A DNA stretch of 40,474 nt from an uncultured Planctomycetaceae bacterium (GTDB lineage Bacteria > Planctomycetota > Planctomycetia > Pirellulales > UBA1268). The notes below the pieces were generated by a model. It ran no database searches. It was not told where the DNA came from and was given only the letters and a program-made list of their open reading frames with translations. Of this stretch, positions 1-9,308 are shown one piece after another. The stretch lies in assembly GCA_903917235.1 (NCBI GenBank), contig CAIWZS010000382.1, positions 1 to 40,474 of the forward strand, read 5' to 3'. A program made the translations under genes and the position numbers. How positions within the stretch are numbered: position 1 is the first letter of the stretch; each line of letters begins with the position of its first letter.

Positions 1-1466
1 CGACGCGTGAGCTCCCGCCACGTCCGTCCGAGCCACGCGTCGTCCCGGGCGAACGTCGTGGCCCGTTCGACGGCGAGGATGCAGTGCTCGTCCACCGTGT
101 ACTTGTGGTAGTTGTTGAACTGCAGCAGGTGGCGGGCGTGGGCGAACCCGGGCACGAAGATCTCGAGGACGCCCACGTCGTGGAGCTGCCGCAGCGCGTC
201 TCCGAGGCCGTCGGTGCGCTCGAAGAGCCCGAGAAACGCCGCGACCGCCGGAGCGTCGGGCTCCGTGGGCAGGTCGGGCACGGCCTCGCGCACGGCCTCC
301 CACACGACCGGATCGATCGGCAGCGCGTGGAGCATCGACAGCTCCACCAGGCGGATGATCGCGCTGGTGCTGGACACGATCCGCGAGACGGCGCCCGACA
401 CCGCGCCCACGTGGAAGGGGCCGACGCGATACAGGCCGTCGACCACGTTGCCGAGCACGCCCGATGCGATCCGCCGCAGCGGTCCCGGCCCGCGCAGCCC
501 GCGGAGCATGGCGTCGCGCACCTGCGCGACCCGCCGCGTGTGGCCGAAATACTCGCGCATGAACCGCTCCACGCCGAGCAGGCCGTCCTGGCTCGGCACG
601 GCGCGGCCCTGGGCGATCCGCAGCTGCTCCGCCCGCGTGAGGTCGTCGTTGGCCTTGCCCGCCGCGAGGTGCAGGTCGATGCGCACGCGGGTGAGGAACT
701 CCGCCGCATCGCGCAGGCTTTCCGCGTCGCGGGGGGACAGGCCGCCGAGCAGCGCGAGGTCGGCCGGCGATTCGGCGCCGTGCGTCACGCGCCCCAGCCA
801 GCGCACGAGCTGGATGTCACGCAGGCCGCCCGGCGAGCGTTTGACGTTCGGCTGCAGGAGCGACACCGTGTGGCCGAACCGGTCCGCCTCCTCCTCACGG
901 GCCGCCGCGAGCCGCTCGACCGTGGCCCGCTGCTGCCTGCGCATCAGCGAGCGCAGCCGCACGTCGAGGCCGGCGACCAGGTCGGCGCGGCCGGCGAGCC
1001 GCCGCATGTCGAAGAGCGCGGACAGGATCGTCGCGTCCTCGCGGGCGAGCCGCGCCGCCTCGGACGGCGTGCGGACGCTCTGGCCCACCTCGAGCCCGCA
1101 GTCGTAGAGGTCCCGCAGGATCGCCGATGCCATCCGCGACACGGCGACCGGTGCGGACGCGTCGTGCAGCAGCATGAGATCGATGTCGGAATAGGGCGCC
1201 ATCTCGCGGCGACCGAAGCCTCCCACGGCGACGAGCGCCACGGAGCGGCGCACGCCGGCGGCCGTCTCGTCCCCGAGGTCGTCGAGCGCGGCGGACCAGA
1301 TGTCGAGCACCACCCGCTCGAACAGCTCCGTCGCGAGGCCGCCCGTGGCCATGCCGGGCGCACCGGCCGCGTGCTGGGCGGCGACGCGCGTGCGCAGGGC
1401 CGCCACGCCCGCCGCCGCCGCCGAGACGGCGGGACGGACCGTCGCCGCCCCGGCCAGCCCGTTCAT
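1..1466 (-). CDS. glnD: [Protein-PII] uridylyltransferase GlnD, partial (runs off left edge)
   Basis: Minus-strand translation from ATG at 1466: MNGLAGAATVRPAV...VALVAVGGFGRREMAPYSDIDLMLLHDAS...SLLQPNVKRSPGGLRDIQLVRWLGRV...FVPGFAHARHLLQFNNYHKYTVDEHCILAVE. Contains the GlnD nucleotidyltransferase motif (GGxGRxE...SDIDL), the K.SPGGLRDI block and the H(K)YTVDEH HD-domain segment. Not in the ORF track because it has no stop inside the window. Confidence 0.93.
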   Translation of the reverse strand, partial: MNGLAGAATVRPAVSAAAAGVAALRTRVAAQHAAGAPGMATGGLATELFERVVLDIWSAALDDLGDETAAGVRRSVALVAVGGFGRREMAPYSDIDLMLLHDASAPVAVSRMASAILRDLYDCGLEVGQSVRTPSEAARLAREDATILSALFDMRRLAGRADLVAGLDVRLRSLMRRQQRATVERLAAAREEEADRFGHTVSLLQPNVKRSPGGLRDIQLVRWLGRVTHGAESPADLALLGGLSPRDAESLRDAAEFLTRVRIDLHLAAGKANDDLTRAEQLRIAQGRAVPSQDGLLGVERFMREYFGHTRRVAQVRDAMLRGLRGPGPLRRIASGVLGNVVDGLYRVGPFHVGAVSGAVSRIVSSTSAIIRLVELSMLHALPIDPVVWEAVREAVPDLPTEPDAPAVAAFLGLFERTDGLGDALRQLHDVGVLEIFVPGFAHARHLLQFNNYHKYTVDEHCILAVERATTFARDDAWLGRTWRELTR

Positions 1467-2026
1467 GTCGGTATCCACTGGTCGTCGGCCACGCCGCCGC
1501 GGTGGTTCGCCACGCGGGCGAGCACGAAGAGCAGATCGCCGAGCCGATTGAGGTATTCGATGGCGTTCGCCGGGATCGTGTCGCCGACCTCGGCGGCGAG
1601 CGTCACCACGCGACGCTCCGCGCGCCTGCAGACCGTGCGCGCGACGTGGAGCGCCGCGGCGAGCGCGGTGCCTGCCGGCAGGATGAAGTGCGTCAGCGGC
1701 GCGAGCTCCGCTTCGAGCGCGTCGATCTCCGCCTCGAGGACGGTCACGTGCGCCGCCGTGATCCGCTCGTCCACGGATCGCCCGGGCGCGGGAGGCGTCG
1801 CGAGCTGCGCACCGAGTTCGAAGAGATCGGCCTGGACGCGGCGCAGGAGCGGATCGAACGCGGCGGCCACGGCCAGCGAGCGGGCGACGCCGAGCTGGCT
1901 GTTGAGCTCGTCCACCGTGCCGAAGGCTTCGATGCGGGCGTGGTCCTTGCGCACCCGTGGCCCACCGAAGAGCCCGGTCTCTCCCGCGTCCCCCGTCTTC
2001 GTGTAGATCTTCATCAGGGTGTTCAT
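1463..2026 (-). CDS. Cob(I)alamin adenosyltransferase, PduO/MMAB type
   Basis: MNTLMKIYTKTGDAGETGLFGGPRVRKDHARIEAFGTVDELNSQLG...FILPAGTALAAALHVARTVCRRAERRVVTL...YLNRLGDLLFVLARVANH. Start assigned at 2026 (or 2014, MKIYTKTGD) rather than the ORF-track start 2353. Stop overlaps the glnD start as ATGA. Confidence 0.93.
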   Translation of the reverse strand: MNTLMKIYTKTGDAGETGLFGGPRVRKDHARIEAFGTVDELNSQLGVARSLAVAAAFDPLLRRVQADLFELGAQLATPPAPGRSVDERITAAHVTVLEAEIDALEAELAPLTHFILPAGTALAAALHVARTVCRRAERRVVTLAAEVGDTIPANAIEYLNRLGDLLFVLARVANHRGGVADDQWIPT

Positions 2027-2072
2027 CTCCTCGGACCGCCGGTGGACGCCGCCGCGGGCTATACTCCGCGGC

Positions 2073-3404
2073 ATGAGGAATTCCTGCAAGCCGCGCCGCG
2101 CGCGTCGGTCGCGTCGCGAAGAAGCCGCATCCGCCCGCCGCGTCGTGGGCCGCGATTCCCACGGTGGAATCCGCACGGCATGCCGGACCGCGATCCTCGT
2201 CGCGGCGGCGTGGCCCATCGACTGCGGCACGGACCGCGGCAGCCTCCGCGCGGCCGACATCCCGGGCGTGTCCGCCGCGTCCCCGGCTGCCGAGACGCTC
2301 TCGCCAGCGGAGGCACGGTTCCTCGCGCCCCCGGTGCAGGTCACCGCCGGCATGCCGAAGGCGGGCGAGGGCTATTTTCGTCCCGATGCCCGACAGATCT
2401 GCTTTCAGGCCGTGCCGAGCGGCTATCCCTTCTATCAGATCTTCGTGCAGGGCTTCGACCCGTCCGCGTTCGACGCGAACGTGAACGCCGCGGGAACGCG
2501 ATCCGCGGAGCCCCTGCGCATCAGTCCCGGCCGTGGCCGCACGACCTGCGCCTGGTTCTCGCCGGACGGCGGCCGGCTCCTCTTCGCATCGAGCCACCTC
2601 GATCCCGATCTCGCAGGAACGGAGGAGGCCGCGAGACGGCAGGCCGAGGAGGACGCCCGAAGCGGTCGACGCCGGCGCTATCAGTGGGACTTCGACCCTC
2701 ACATGGAGCTCTTTGCCGCCGACGTGCGTGGCGACGGCATGCTGACACGACTGACGGACAGCCCCGGGTACGACGCCGAATGCTCGTACGCACCGGACGG
2801 GACGACGATCCTCTTCGTGAGTGATCGCGACGGCGACCCGGACATCTACGTGATGAACGCGGATGGATCCGGCGTGCGCCAGCTCGGCAATCAGCCCGGC
2901 TACGACGGTGGGCCTTTCTTCTCCCCCGACGGCGGCTGGATCACGTATCGCACCGATCGCGTGGAAAAGGACCTGCTGCAGATCCACGTGATGCGGGCCG
3001 ACGGCAGTGGCGACACGGCGGTCACGGCCGGTGCCGGCGTGCGCTGGGCGCCGTACTGGCACCCGACCCGGCCGTGGCTGATCTGGACCGGAGCCGATCA
3101 CTCCGACCCCGCGAAGAGGCCGAACTACGACCTGTGGATCATCCGGTACGACACGTCGGAGGAGCAGCTGCGGTGGTCGAAGCCGCTGCGGCTCACCGAT
3201 CATGCCTCGGCGGACGTGCTGCCGGTGTTCTCGCCCGACGGGCGGATTCTCATGTGGACGTCGGGCCGCGGTGCGGACGGCGGCGGGCGAGGTGGCGCGA
3301 GCCAGCTGTGGGCGAGCCGCGTCGACATCGACCGTCTCGCGGCGGCACTCGACGCCCTGCCGCTGGGCACTCGACCCGTGGGCGAGACCACCGATGCGCC
3401 CTGA
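2073..3404 (+). CDS. TolB-like/PD40 beta-propeller protein, secreted
   Basis: Repeated WD40-like PD40 motifs: YDAECSYAPDGTTILFVSDRDGDPDIYVMNADGSGVRQL, YDGGPFFSPDGGWITYRTDR, DVLPVFSPDGRILMWTSGR. Hydrophobic N-terminal segment. Start chosen at ATG 2073. Confidence 0.85.
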   Translation: MRNSCKPRRARRSRREEAASARRVVGRDSHGGIRTACRTAILVAAAWPIDCGTDRGSLRAADIPGVSAASPAAETLSPAEARFLAPPVQVTAGMPKAGEGYFRPDARQICFQAVPSGYPFYQIFVQGFDPSAFDANVNAAGTRSAEPLRISPGRGRTTCAWFSPDGGRLLFASSHLDPDLAGTEEAARRQAEEDARSGRRRRYQWDFDPHMELFAADVRGDGMLTRLTDSPGYDAECSYAPDGTTILFVSDRDGDPDIYVMNADGSGVRQLGNQPGYDGGPFFSPDGGWITYRTDRVEKDLLQIHVMRADGSGDTAVTAGAGVRWAPYWHPTRPWLIWTGADHSDPAKRPNYDLWIIRYDTSEEQLRWSKPLRLTDHASADVLPVFSPDGRILMWTSGRGADGGGRGGASQLWASRVDIDRLAAALDALPLGTRPVGETTDAP

Positions 3405-4287
3405 CGCGCCCGCTGCGGGAGCGGGGCCCGGGGACGCGCCCCCGCCGGAACCGGGGGACTCCTGCGGCCCCATCGCGATGATCGGTGGCGGCCGGATGGC
3501 CCTGGCGCTCGCGGAGGGCTTTTGTCGGACGGGACGGACGACCGGCGACCGCATGACCGTGTGCGACCCCGATGCCGTCGCCCGCGAACGGCTCGCGGCG
3601 GCCGTGCCGGGCGTCCGGTTCGTGCCGACACCGGCGGCGGCCGCCGCAGCGGCCCGCATCGTCTTCCTCGCCGTCAAGCCGCAGCAGGCCGCGGAGGCGT
3701 GTGGTGACGCAAGGCTCGGACTGCGGGCCGACGCGACGATCGTCTCGATCGTCGCCGGCCTGACGACCGATTCACTCGGCGCGCTGCTCGGCTCCCGTCG
3801 GATCATCCGCGTCATGCCGAACACGCCGTGCCTCGTCGGACAGGGGGTCTCGGCCTGGTGCGCGACGCCGGAGGTACCGGCTGCGGATCGTCACGAGATC
3901 GTGCGGCTGCTGACCTCCGTCGGCCACGTGCACGAGGTCGACGAGTCGCTCATGGATGCGGTCACAGGACTCTCCGGGTCGGGCCCCGGCTTCGTCGCAC
4001 GCTTCGTCGAGGCGCTGACGGCAGGCGGGGTCGCAGCCGGGCTGCCGCCACCGTTGGCGCTTGCTCTGGCCGTGCAGACCGTCGCGGGCACCGGCGCCCT
4101 GCTCGAGCGCACCGGAGAGGACCCGGCCGTGGTCCGCGGACGCGTGACCAGTCCCGGAGGCACCACGCTGGCAGGCTTGGCGCTGATGGAGGCTCGCGGG
4201 GTGCCCGAGGCGATCACCGCGGCGGTCGTGGCGGCCGCCACCCGTGCGCGCGAACTCGGTGCCGCGCCTCGTCACGCCACGGCGTGA
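3394..4287 (+). CDS. proC: Pyrroline-5-carboxylate reductase
   Basis: IAMIGGGRMALALAEGFCR (Rossmann), VFLAVKPQQ, RIIRVMPNTPCLVGQGVSAW, MDAVTGLSGSGPGFVARFVEAL, TVAGTGALL, RGRVTSPGGTTLAGLALME: diagnostic ProC motifs. Start at ATG 3394 overlaps the upstream gene by 11 bp. Confidence 0.95.
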   Translation: MRPDAPAAGAGPGDAPPPEPGDSCGPIAMIGGGRMALALAEGFCRTGRTTGDRMTVCDPDAVARERLAAAVPGVRFVPTPAAAAAAARIVFLAVKPQQAAEACGDARLGLRADATIVSIVAGLTTDSLGALLGSRRIIRVMPNTPCLVGQGVSAWCATPEVPAADRHEIVRLLTSVGHVHEVDESLMDAVTGLSGSGPGFVARFVEALTAGGVAAGLPPPLALALAVQTVAGTGALLERTGEDPAVVRGRVTSPGGTTLAGLALMEARGVPEAITAAVVAAATRARELGAAPRHATA

Positions 4288-4351
4288 CGACCCGCGCCGG
4301 CCCCGCGCTGCACGCGAGGCCGGGGCGACACGAGCGGCGTGTGCCGCCGGT

Positions 4352-4573
4352 TCAACGCGCGCCGGCCCTCTTTCCCTTCTTCGCCTTCTTCGCCGGGCCG
4401 GCCTTCGCCTGTTTCGCGACGGCCGAAGCCGCCTTCTTCGCCTTGCCGGCCTTGGCTTTCGGCTTCGATGCGGCCGTCCCCGCGGACGACTTCTTCCCCC
4501 GCCTGCTGCCGCCGAAGATGAGTTCCCACCCATCGGCGTACTGCTTGTTGCTTCCGATGCGAATGACCGACAT
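4352..4573 (-). CDS. Small protein with a Lys/Ala-rich basic C-terminal tail
   Basis: MSVIRIGSNKQYADGWELIFGGSRRGKKSSAGTAASKPKAKAGKAKKAASAVAKQAKAGPAKKAKKGKRAGAR from ATG at 4573. Compact N-terminal domain followed by a histone-H1-like KA-rich tail. Confidence 0.72.
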   Translation of the reverse strand: MSVIRIGSNKQYADGWELIFGGSRRGKKSSAGTAASKPKAKAGKAKKAASAVAKQAKAGPAKKAKKGKRAGAR

Positions 4574-4659
4574 GGCGTGCACTCCGATTCGGTGCCACGG
4601 ACACGTCGCATCGACCCGTCGACGCGACGCCGCAGCCCCAACGGCGGTGGTACCGATGT

Positions 4660-5109
4660 TCAACGCCGCGTGTCAAGCGACGCATCGCGATCGACGTCGG
4701 CATCGATCTCGAGCAGGACCCGTGCGGCGATCGCTGCCGGAAGCGTCCGGCGCGTCCTCCCGTCGCCGATGAACGCGTCACCCGCCACGCCGGCCGAGGG
4801 CTTCCGGGCGAGCACGCCGGGAGCCCCGATGATGAGCGTGTTGCGAGAGGCCACGATGCCGGTGATCTCCCAGCGCAGCGTCGGCCGGCGACCGTCTCCT
4901 GCCGCGTCGTCGGCGTGGACGCTCGCCTGCGGCAGCGGGCGGTCGTTGAGGATCGCGGTGACGCGCGGGTCGGCATCCTCGATCGCGAGCCAGAGCCGGT
5001 GGGCGGCGGTGACGCCGCTCGGGCCACCGAATCGCCTGATCCAGCCGGCCGTCCGATCCCCTGCCGGCTCCCACGCGGCCGTCAGATTGATGACGTGGGA
5101 TGGTGTCAT
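4660..5109 (-). CDS. Conserved hypothetical protein
   Basis: 149-aa ORF (MTPSHVINLTAAWEPAGDRTAGWIRRFGGPSGVTAAHRLWLAIEDADPRVTAILNDRPL...); amino-acid composition looks coding and it lies divergent to trxA. Confidence 0.65.
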   Translation of the reverse strand: MTPSHVINLTAAWEPAGDRTAGWIRRFGGPSGVTAAHRLWLAIEDADPRVTAILNDRPLPQASVHADDAAGDGRRPTLRWEITGIVASRNTLIIGAPGVLARKPSAGVAGDAFIGDGRTRRTLPAAIAARVLLEIDADVDRDASLDTRR

Positions 5110-5200
5110 CGTCGCCTCGCGGCCGCAGCCGGGATGTCACAGGCTGCTATACTCGGTGCTCCCACGAAATGATCGGACATCCTCAGGAGACCACGAGACG

Positions 5201-5530
5201 ATGGGACGCGCCCTCGAATTCACCGACGCCAACTTTCAGAGCGAAGTGCTCGACTCCCCCGTGCCGGTGCTCGTCGACTTTTGGGCGCCGTGGTGCGGCC
5301 CATGCCGCATGATCGGACCGACGATCGAGGAGTTGTCCGCGGAGAATGCGGGGACGTTCCGCGTCGGCAAGGTGAACGTGGACGAGAACAACCGGCTCGC
5401 GATGACGTACAACGTCGCGAGCATTCCCACCATCATGATCTTCAGCGGCGGGCAGCTCGTCCAGCAATTCATGGGCGTCCAGCCGAAGACGCGGCTCCAG
5501 CAGGCGCTCGACGAGGCCAAGCAGGCCTGA
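5201..5530 (+). CDS. trxA: Thioredoxin
   Basis: MGRALEFTDANFQSEVLDSPVPVLVDFWAPWCGPCRMIGPTIEELSAENAGTFRVGKVNVDENNRLAMTYNVASIPTIMIFSGGQ: canonical WCGPC active site and cis-Pro SIPT. The 428-aa ORF-track entry is an upstream read-through; ATG at 5201 is preceded by CAGGAGA. Confidence 0.97.
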   Translation: MGRALEFTDANFQSEVLDSPVPVLVDFWAPWCGPCRMIGPTIEELSAENAGTFRVGKVNVDENNRLAMTYNVASIPTIMIFSGGQLVQQFMGVQPKTRLQQALDEAKQA

Positions 5531-5533
5531 CGC

Positions 5534-5573
5534 GTGTGGACGGGGCCGGTCGAGCGACCGGCCCCGTCCACAC
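5534..5573. terminator. Perfect inverted repeat between convergent trxA and rpoD; probable bidirectional terminator
   Basis: GTGTGGACGGGGCCGGTCG (5534-5552) - AG - CGACCGGCCCCGTCCACAC (5555-5573): two perfectly complementary 19-nt arms. No U-tract on either side. Confidence 0.75.
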
Positions 5574-5588
5574 CGCACCGCAGGGCGA

Positions 5589-7151
5589 TCAGACGGGCAC
5601 GACCAGCTCCTCGGTCACCTGCCAGCGTTCGGCGAGATCGACGTCGAGGTGGCTCGTGAGGTCGATGTCGGCACCGGGCTGCCGTAGTTTCTCGACAGCC
5701 TTCGCCTCGATCTGCCGCACCCGCTCCCGGGTGACGTCGAAGATCGTCCCCACCTCCTCGAGCGTGTAGGCGTAGCCGTCCGCCAACCCGAACCTCAGGC
5801 GGATGATCTCGCGCTCGCGATAGGAGAGCGTATCGAGAGCCCGCGAGAGCGAGGCGCGGAGTGACTGGCGGTTGAGGTCCTGGAGGGGATCCTCCTCGCG
5901 GCGATCGCAGACGAATTCACCCACCGATCCGTCCTCGGTCTCGCCGAGGGGCTGATCGAGCGAGGCCGGCCGTCGCGACATCCGCCAGATGCACTCGGCC
6001 TCGTCCACCGCGAGGCCGGAACGCGCCGCCAGTTCCTCGACCGTCGCCTCCCGACCGTGCTGCTGGAGCAGGTCGCGGGCGGCATTCCGCATCTTGGTGA
6101 GCATGTCGACCATGTGCACCGGCATGCGGATCGTGCGACTCTGGTCTGCGATCGCGCGGGTGATGGCCTGGCGGATCCACCACGTCGCGTACGTCGAGAA
6201 CTTGAAGCCGCGGGCATGCTCGAACTTGTCGACGGCCCGCATGAGGCCGGAGTTGCCTTCCTGGATCAGGTCGAGGAACGACAGACCACGGTTCCGGTAC
6301 CGCTTCGCGATCGAGATCACCAGTCGCAGGTTGCCCTCCGCAAGATCGCGCTTCGCCGCGTCGTAACGCTGCTGGAGATCCTCGAGTCGGGCGAGCCGTC
6401 GCGCGAGCGTGCGGCGGCTCTCACGGACGCCGAGCAGGATGCGCCGCTGCTCGAGCGCCGCCGTGGCGGGATCGATGGTGCCGCCGACGCGGTCGCCGAG
6501 CGTGGCGAGCCGGTCGGCCTTGGCTCGCAGCTCCTTGAGGAGCGGATAGAGCCGCTGGATCCGCAGGTGCATCTCTTCGACGAGTCGCACCGACTTGTTG
6601 CGCTGCCGCACGAGACGCCGCCACGCCGCCCGACGCTCCTCGGGGGCCGCGGCCCGCGAGGTGGCGATCCGAAAGAGGCGCCGCTTCTCCTGCTCGAGGC
6701 GACGCAGCGTCACGAGATTCGGCTCGAGCCGACGCAGGATCCGCTTCTTCTCCCCCGTGTTGGTGACCGACACCTCGATGGTCCGGTCGAGACGCACCGT
6801 CCCCGCCTGCACCCGCTCGAGGAGCTGGAGCGCGCCGGCGAGCACGAAGTCGTTCGCGAGCAGCGTGCGGCGGAACTTGCGCCGCCAGTGCTCGATCCGC
6901 CGGGCGCTGTCCACCTCGGTCTGTCGCGAGAGGAGCGGCATGCCACCCATCTGGAGCAGGTAGAGCCGCACCGGGTCGTCGATCACCGCGAGCGGCCGGC
7001 GGGCGCGGGCGGGTTTCGGGGAGCCGGCTTTGCCCACCGGGCGCTCGCCGGCACGCACCCCCTTGCCCCGAGGCAGCGGGGCGACCGGTGCGCTGGCGAC
7101 CGATGGTGCGGCGATCGGGTGGAGGGGGATCGGGGGGGCGCGACGTTGCAT
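5589..7151 (-). CDS. rpoD: RNA polymerase sigma factor, RpoD/SigA family
   Basis: [76 protein letters not shown] (regions 2.1-2.4) and [49 protein letters not shown] (region 4). [22 protein letters not shown] near the N-terminus resembles region 1.2. Start at ATG 7151. Confidence 0.95.
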   Translation of the reverse strand: MQRRAPPIPLHPIAAPSVASAPVAPLPRGKGVRAGERPVGKAGSPKPARARRPLAVIDDPVRLYLLQMGGMPLLSRQTEVDSARRIEHWRRKFRRTLLANDFVLAGALQLLERVQAGTVRLDRTIEVSVTNTGEKKRILRRLEPNLVTLRRLEQEKRRLFRIATSRAAAPEERRAAWRRLVRQRNKSVRLVEEMHLRIQRLYPLLKELRAKADRLATLGDRVGGTIDPATAALEQRRILLGVRESRRTLARRLARLEDLQQRYDAAKRDLAEGNLRLVISIAKRYRNRGLSFLDLIQEGNSGLMRAVDKFEHARGFKFSTYATWWIRQAITRAIADQSRTIRMPVHMVDMLTKMRNAARDLLQQHGREATVEELAARSGLAVDEAECIWRMSRRPASLDQPLGETEDGSVGEFVCDRREEDPLQDLNRQSLRASLSRALDTLSYREREIIRLRFGLADGYAYTLEEVGTIFDVTRERVRQIEAKAVEKLRQPGADIDLTSHLDVDLAERWQVTEELVVPV

Positions 7152-7533
7152 GGAGGTGACCCTGCTGGACGTGAAAGAGCCGTGTCGCGGTCGGCGGCTG
7201 GATCCCCGCCGCTCGGGCGACACTGCGGGTCAGGGAAGCAATTCGGGTGCCGCTCGGTCGCAGCCCCGCCCGCGGACCATGCCCGGACGCCGAATTCCCC
7301 GGGAAAATTCGAGGAAACGGGGCCGTGGACCCGCCACGCGTTGGAAATGGTCGTGTCGCATCCCGTCGACACGCGGGCGCCGCGCGTCGCCCGGTTGCAA
7401 CGCGTCGGGGGTGTCGATTCAAGTACCGGCCCCGTCCCACACGAAGTCACGGTGACGGAGGGGTGGCGATAGAATCAGGGGGCTCGCGAGCGGGGCCGCC
7501 AGCGCCGCACCCCGCGCCCCCGGAAGGTGCCTC

Positions 7534-9069
7534 ATGGAGATCGCCGTTCTCGCCGCGATCGGCCTGCTCCTTCTCGGCGGTATCGTCGCGTTCGCCGTCG
7601 GCAACCGTGGCTGGAGCATCGGCACGGTCGTGGCCGCACTGCTCGTGCTCCTGGCGACAGGAGGATTCCTCTACCTCGGCGCGAGGCTGGCGGCGCGGGA
7701 TGCCGCGTGGGCGAAGGCCGTCAGCGATCTGGAGCAGCGGCTCGCGAGGGCCCGAGACGGCCTGGGCCCCACCGCGGACGGTCGGCTCGAACCGCTGCCC
7801 GACATGAAATCGGTGGCGATGCTCCGCGAGGAGCGCGATCGGTGGAGCCGCGCTGCGGCCACCGTCGATACGTGGCGGAATCGCTACTGGTCGAATGCCT
7901 CGTACGAACCGGACGGGGGAGACGGCCCGAGAATCGGGGCTCGCATCGTCGTGCCGAGGCCGCCGCGGCCTCCGGCGCCGGCCGCCGCGGGGGCCGATCC
8001 AAACCAGCCTGCCCCGGCCCCTCAACCGCCCCTCCTCGCAGCCGGCGCGATGATCTTCCTGTTCGACGAGTCCCCGCTCGCCGAGGGTGGACGGTACCTC
8101 GGCGCATTCACTGTCCGCGAAGCGGCATTCGATGCCGGCATCGACAGTCAGGTGCTCACGGCTACCTTCGTGGGGGAGCCGAATGAGCGCGAGCGCAAGG
8201 TGCTGTCCGAGCCGCACGGACCCGTCACGATCTACGACGAACTGCCGGTCGATCGCTGGATCGCCTTTTTCCGCCTGAATCCGGCGACCGACGCGGCGAA
8301 TGCGAACGGGGTGACCGCCCGAGACGACGTCGCAGCCCAGTTCGACGGCATCGACGACGATGACGTGCGGGCTCTCGTCCAGGCCTTCGTCGAACGATTC
8401 GAACAGCACGAGAGCGAGGTTTCGGAGGCAGAGTGGCCCGCCGCGGTGCAGCAGCTTTCCGAGGGTGCGGTCGTGCCGGGGAGTTTTTGGGCGACCGTCG
8501 AGTTCACGAAGAGTCACACGTTCGCGGGCGCGGCTGGGTCCGCGTCGCGAGAGTTCACGGCGGGCGACAAGGCCGAGTTCGACCTGGCGACCGCGCTGGA
8601 ACTGCGTGATCGCGATCTCGTGAAGGTGCGGCGGGTCGTCAGGCGACGCCCGCTCTCCGATGCCCTCGCGGCGATCTACGGCACGCAGGTCGGCCCAGTC
8701 GCCGAGCAGGGGGATGGAGGATCGCAGCGAGCCGACGGAGCGATCGCGCTTTTGCGGCAGCTGCGTTCGGAACTCGTGGTGATCGACACGGCCGCACAGC
8801 GACTCGACCAGGCACTGGCGGCCACGACCGCCAACACGGAGGCCACGACGGTGGTCGTGCAGGAGTTGACGGAAGACCTCGGCTCCTGGGAGCGAGACGC
8901 CACAGCGGCCACCGGCGTGGCGGATGCCTTCGCCACGTCGATCGACACGACGACGCGGCAGCGCGAACAGGCTGATCAGGCCGTCGTCACCCTCGGCAGG
9001 GAACTGGCCGCGATGCTGGCGCGGCTCACGGGGGAGATCGACCGCGTCGCGCCGGCCCCGGGACGCTGA
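7534..9069 (+). CDS. Conserved hypothetical membrane-anchored protein with coiled-coil C-terminus
   Basis: 511-aa ORF. N-terminal hydrophobic segments MEIAVLAAIGLLLLGGIVAFAVG and IGTVVAALLVLLATGGFLYLGA, then a soluble domain and a Glu/Ala/Thr-rich C-terminal helix. Possible -10 TAGAAT at 7470. Confidence 0.75.
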   Translation: MEIAVLAAIGLLLLGGIVAFAVGNRGWSIGTVVAALLVLLATGGFLYLGARLAARDAAWAKAVSDLEQRLARARDGLGPTADGRLEPLPDMKSVAMLREERDRWSRAAATVDTWRNRYWSNASYEPDGGDGPRIGARIVVPRPPRPPAPAAAGADPNQPAPAPQPPLLAAGAMIFLFDESPLAEGGRYLGAFTVREAAFDAGIDSQVLTATFVGEPNERERKVLSEPHGPVTIYDELPVDRWIAFFRLNPATDAANANGVTARDDVAAQFDGIDDDDVRALVQAFVERFEQHESEVSEAEWPAAVQQLSEGAVVPGSFWATVEFTKSHTFAGAAGSASREFTAGDKAEFDLATALELRDRDLVKVRRVVRRRPLSDALAAIYGTQVGPVAEQGDGGSQRADGAIALLRQLRSELVVIDTAAQRLDQALAATTANTEATTVVVQELTEDLGSWERDATAATGVADAFATSIDTTTRQREQADQAVVTLGRELAAMLARLTGEIDRVAPAPGR

Positions 9070-9308
9070 TCGCCGCGGGCACGCGCCCGTCGGAACGGCC
9101 GCATTCCCCGTCGCACGGCGTGCCGGGCCGACGACGCCCGATGTCTGCTAAACTCCGGGTCGCCGTCGCAGGTCGGTCAATTGGTCGGATCGCGGGATTG
9201 GCCGCTGGGGAGTGCCCGACCGGCAGCGACGCGCCCGAGCCCTCGTCGCGCGGGTCGTCCCGCGTGATGCATGCCGTCCGCCGCCCTCGAGAGCGCCGTC
9301 ATTCCATC

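Noticed and set aside
84-2006. 640-aa plus-strand ORF
   Set aside because: Antisense to glnD and the cobalamin adenosyltransferase gene; Arg/His/Ala-rich translation without domain character, a typical high-GC shadow ORF.
2027-2353. N-terminal extension of the cobalamin adenosyltransferase ORF
   Set aside because: Overlaps the TolB-like gene's 5' end and promoter; the conserved family N-terminus MKIYTKTGD is at 2014.
4244-5200. N-terminal ~320 aa of the 428-aa ORF ending in thioredoxin
   Set aside because: Read-through of open frame across two minus-strand genes; the real thioredoxin starts at 5201 with an upstream RBS-like sequence and -10 box.
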